Source: Gammaproteobacteria bacterium
GTDB lineage: Bacteria; Pseudomonadota; Gammaproteobacteria; Pseudomonadales; Halieaceae
DNA: 7,766 bases
Assembly: GCA_029859085.1 (NCBI GenBank)
Contig: JAOUDU010000107.1
Coordinates: 1 to 7,766 of the forward strand
Direction: 5' to 3'
A program made the position numbers and the translations under genes. Below are positions 6,947 through 7,766 of this stretch, one piece after another (positions within the stretch are counted from its first letter, which is position 1; the number at the start of each line of letters is the position of its first letter). A model generated the notes under the pieces. That model was not told the origin of the DNA and searched no databases. It worked only from the letters and a program-made list of their open reading frames with translations.

Positions 6947-7766
6947 TCACGGATCCACCGGGGTTATGGATGAGCGGTCGAGCTCGCCGTCGAAGCGCGC
7001 TATCAGCTGCTGTAATAACGGGTCGGCCTCAATGCTCGCGACCGCGGCCTGTTGCCGCTCCTGGCGCTGCCGCTCCTGGCGCCGGGCCGGTGTCTCAGCC
7101 AGCGGCTGCCCCTGCTCAATTGTCAGCGACAGAGCCCGGTTGAAGTATTTCTCCAGGGCAGCGCGAATCTGGCCGGTGTGGCCCTTGTTGAACAGCGCGG
7201 CGTTATCGCTGTCCAGGACAAGCTGCAGGGCATCGCCGTCACGGCCGCGCAATTCGCAGTGGAGCGCTATGGTATACACAATTCCACCCAGGCCCAACTG
7301 CTCCAGTACCTGGTGCCAGTTGTCCGGGCCCAGGGAATCGAGATCGCCAACCCGGCCCGCGGTCCCACGGGGGCCAGGGGCGGTCCCGGTTGTGACGACG
7401 GCATCCGGCCCAGGCCGGACTACCTGCGCCGCGACCGGCTGCTGCCTGGTATGGACCTGCTTTGCCGGTTCAACAGGAGGCGGCTGCCCGGCGGGCGCGC
7501 CCGGCACCGGCTGCGACGCCGCCGGCGCGCTAACGGGCTTTTTTGCCGGGCCGTCGACCTCCCGCGCGACAGTTTTGGCAGGGGCGGTCCCGGCGGGCAC
7601 GAGGTCGCCCGGCGCCAGGGTTTCGTCCACCACCGCGGCCGGACGGAAAGCCACCATGCGCAGCAGTATCATTTCAAAGCCGCTGCGCGGGTCCGCCGCC
7701 AGCGCGATATCGCGCTTGCCGTTGAGGGCGATCTGGTAAAACAGCTGGGTATCTTCGGCGGTCATC
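6947..7766 (-). CDS. dnaX: DNA polymerase III subunit tau/gamma, C-terminal part (5' partial)
   Basis: The frame runs off the right edge, so the ATPase domains of this clamp-loader subunit are outside the window; the Met codon at 7765 is probably internal. About 272 residues are visible. Residues 1-43 (starts MTAEDTQLFYQIALNGKRDI, ends MILLRMVAFRPA) are the end of the collar domain. Residues ~44-145 form a Pro/Ala/Val-rich linker. Residues ~146-272 are the tau-specific region that contacts the polymerase core, starting near LDSLGPDNWHQVLEQLGLGG and ending FDGELDRSSITPVDP, close to the E. coli tau terminus. The linker contains a slippery AAAAAAG with stem-loop, annotated separately; frameshifting there would produce a gamma form ending Lys-Lys-Ala-Arg. 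About 196 residues follow the slip site, against about 213 in E. coli tau. The gene heads the dnaX-ybaB-recR group. Confidence 0.97.
   Translation of the reverse strand, partial: MTAEDTQLFYQIALNGKRDIALAADPRSGFEMILLRMVAFRPAAVVDETLAPGDLVPAGTAPAKTVAREVDGPAKKPVSAPAASQPVPGAPAGQPPPVEPAKQVHTRQQPVAAQVVRPGPDAVVTTGTAPGPRGTAGRVGDLDSLGPDNWHQVLEQLGLGGIVYTIALHCELRGRDGDALQLVLDSDNAALFNKGHTGQIRAALEKYFNRALSLTIEQGQPLAETPARRQERQRQERQQAAVASIEADPLLQQLIARFDGELDRSSITPVDP
7495..7563 (-). promoter_or_regulatory. Predicted -1 programmed ribosomal frameshift signal in dnaX
   Basis: Read on the minus strand, this segment has four parts. First, a GGGAGG Shine-Dalgarno-like sequence at 7563-7558. Second, 13 bases on, the heptamer A AAA AAG at 7544-7538, in the correct phase (codons GCA AAA AAG). 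Third, the -1 frame after slippage reads GCC CGT TAG, so translation stops at 7532-7530. Fourth, after a 7-base spacer comes a stem-loop: 7530-7521 (GCGCGCCGGC) pairs with 7505-7495 (GCCGGGCGCGC) over 10 G-C pairs with one bulged G, closing a 15-base loop. E. coli dnaX uses the same heptamer, in the same Ala-Lys-Lys codons, with an upstream Shine-Dalgarno-like stimulator and a downstream hairpin to make gamma. The parts are seen directly; the activity is inferred. Confidence 0.82.

Noticed and set aside
5824..7143. 439-codon plus-strand open frame antisense to rnd, recR, ybaB and dnaX
   Set aside because: It crosses four recognised genes and their gaps, which is only explained by chance lack of stops.
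7495..7544. Plus-strand GC-rich hairpin followed by six T, resembling an intrinsic terminator
   Set aside because: There is no plus-strand gene to end here, 8 bases separate the stem from the T-run, and the same elements make better sense as the dnaX frameshift signal on the minus strand.
6966..7739. 257-codon plus-strand open frame antisense to dnaX
   Set aside because: Ser/Arg/Pro-rich composition mirrors the dnaX linker; no recognisable protein features.

Overview
The window is a GC-rich, tightly packed chromosomal segment whose gene content and order point to a gammaproteobacterium. dnaX-ybaB-recR is a classic gammaproteobacterial neighbourhood, and rnd, ycgL and ycgN homologues are characteristic of that class. 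A marine lineage such as Halieaceae/Cellvibrionales is my guess from protein flavour; the sequence does not prove it. I see no mobile element, CRISPR array, phage gene, tRNA or rRNA.

Layout. Positions 1-1351 carry two plus-strand genes: the 3' end of a regulator-like protein (IclR-type effector domain, N-terminus outside the window) and a SpoU/TrmH-family RNA 2'-O-methyltransferase. Positions 1352-1485 are a gene-free convergent junction holding a tandem pair of 27-base palindromic units. Everything from 1486 to the right edge is on the minus strand. In transcription order (right to left) it is dnaX (3' part), ybaB/ebfC, recR, rnd, ycgL, ycgN, an unrecognised four-helix membrane protein, a MoxR-type AAA+ ATPase, and a CoxE-type VWA protein.

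How the genes fit together. dnaX-ybaB-recR joins the clamp loader, a nucleoid protein and recombinational gap repair. rnd-ycgL-ycgN follows almost without a break: 1 base between recR and rnd, a 4-base ATGA overlap for rnd/ycgL, and an 8-base overlap for ycgL/ycgN. This suggests translational coupling of an RNase D module to the recombination genes. The MoxR ATPase and VWA protein (4-base gap) form a chaperone-like pair of the RavA-ViaA/CoxD-CoxE type, possibly with its own promoter.

The most notable observation is inside dnaX. An in-frame A AAA AAG slippery heptamer (minus strand, 7544-7538) is followed 7 bases later by a 10-bp GC-rich stem-loop and by a UAG stop in the -1 frame. A GGGAGG Shine-Dalgarno-like sequence lies 13 bases upstream. 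This matches the three-part programmed frameshift signal of E. coli dnaX, which makes the short gamma subunit as well as tau. No wholly new system is evident. The less-explored items are the paired palindromic repeat, the MoxR-VWA pair with an altered MIDAS motif, and the membrane protein beside it.
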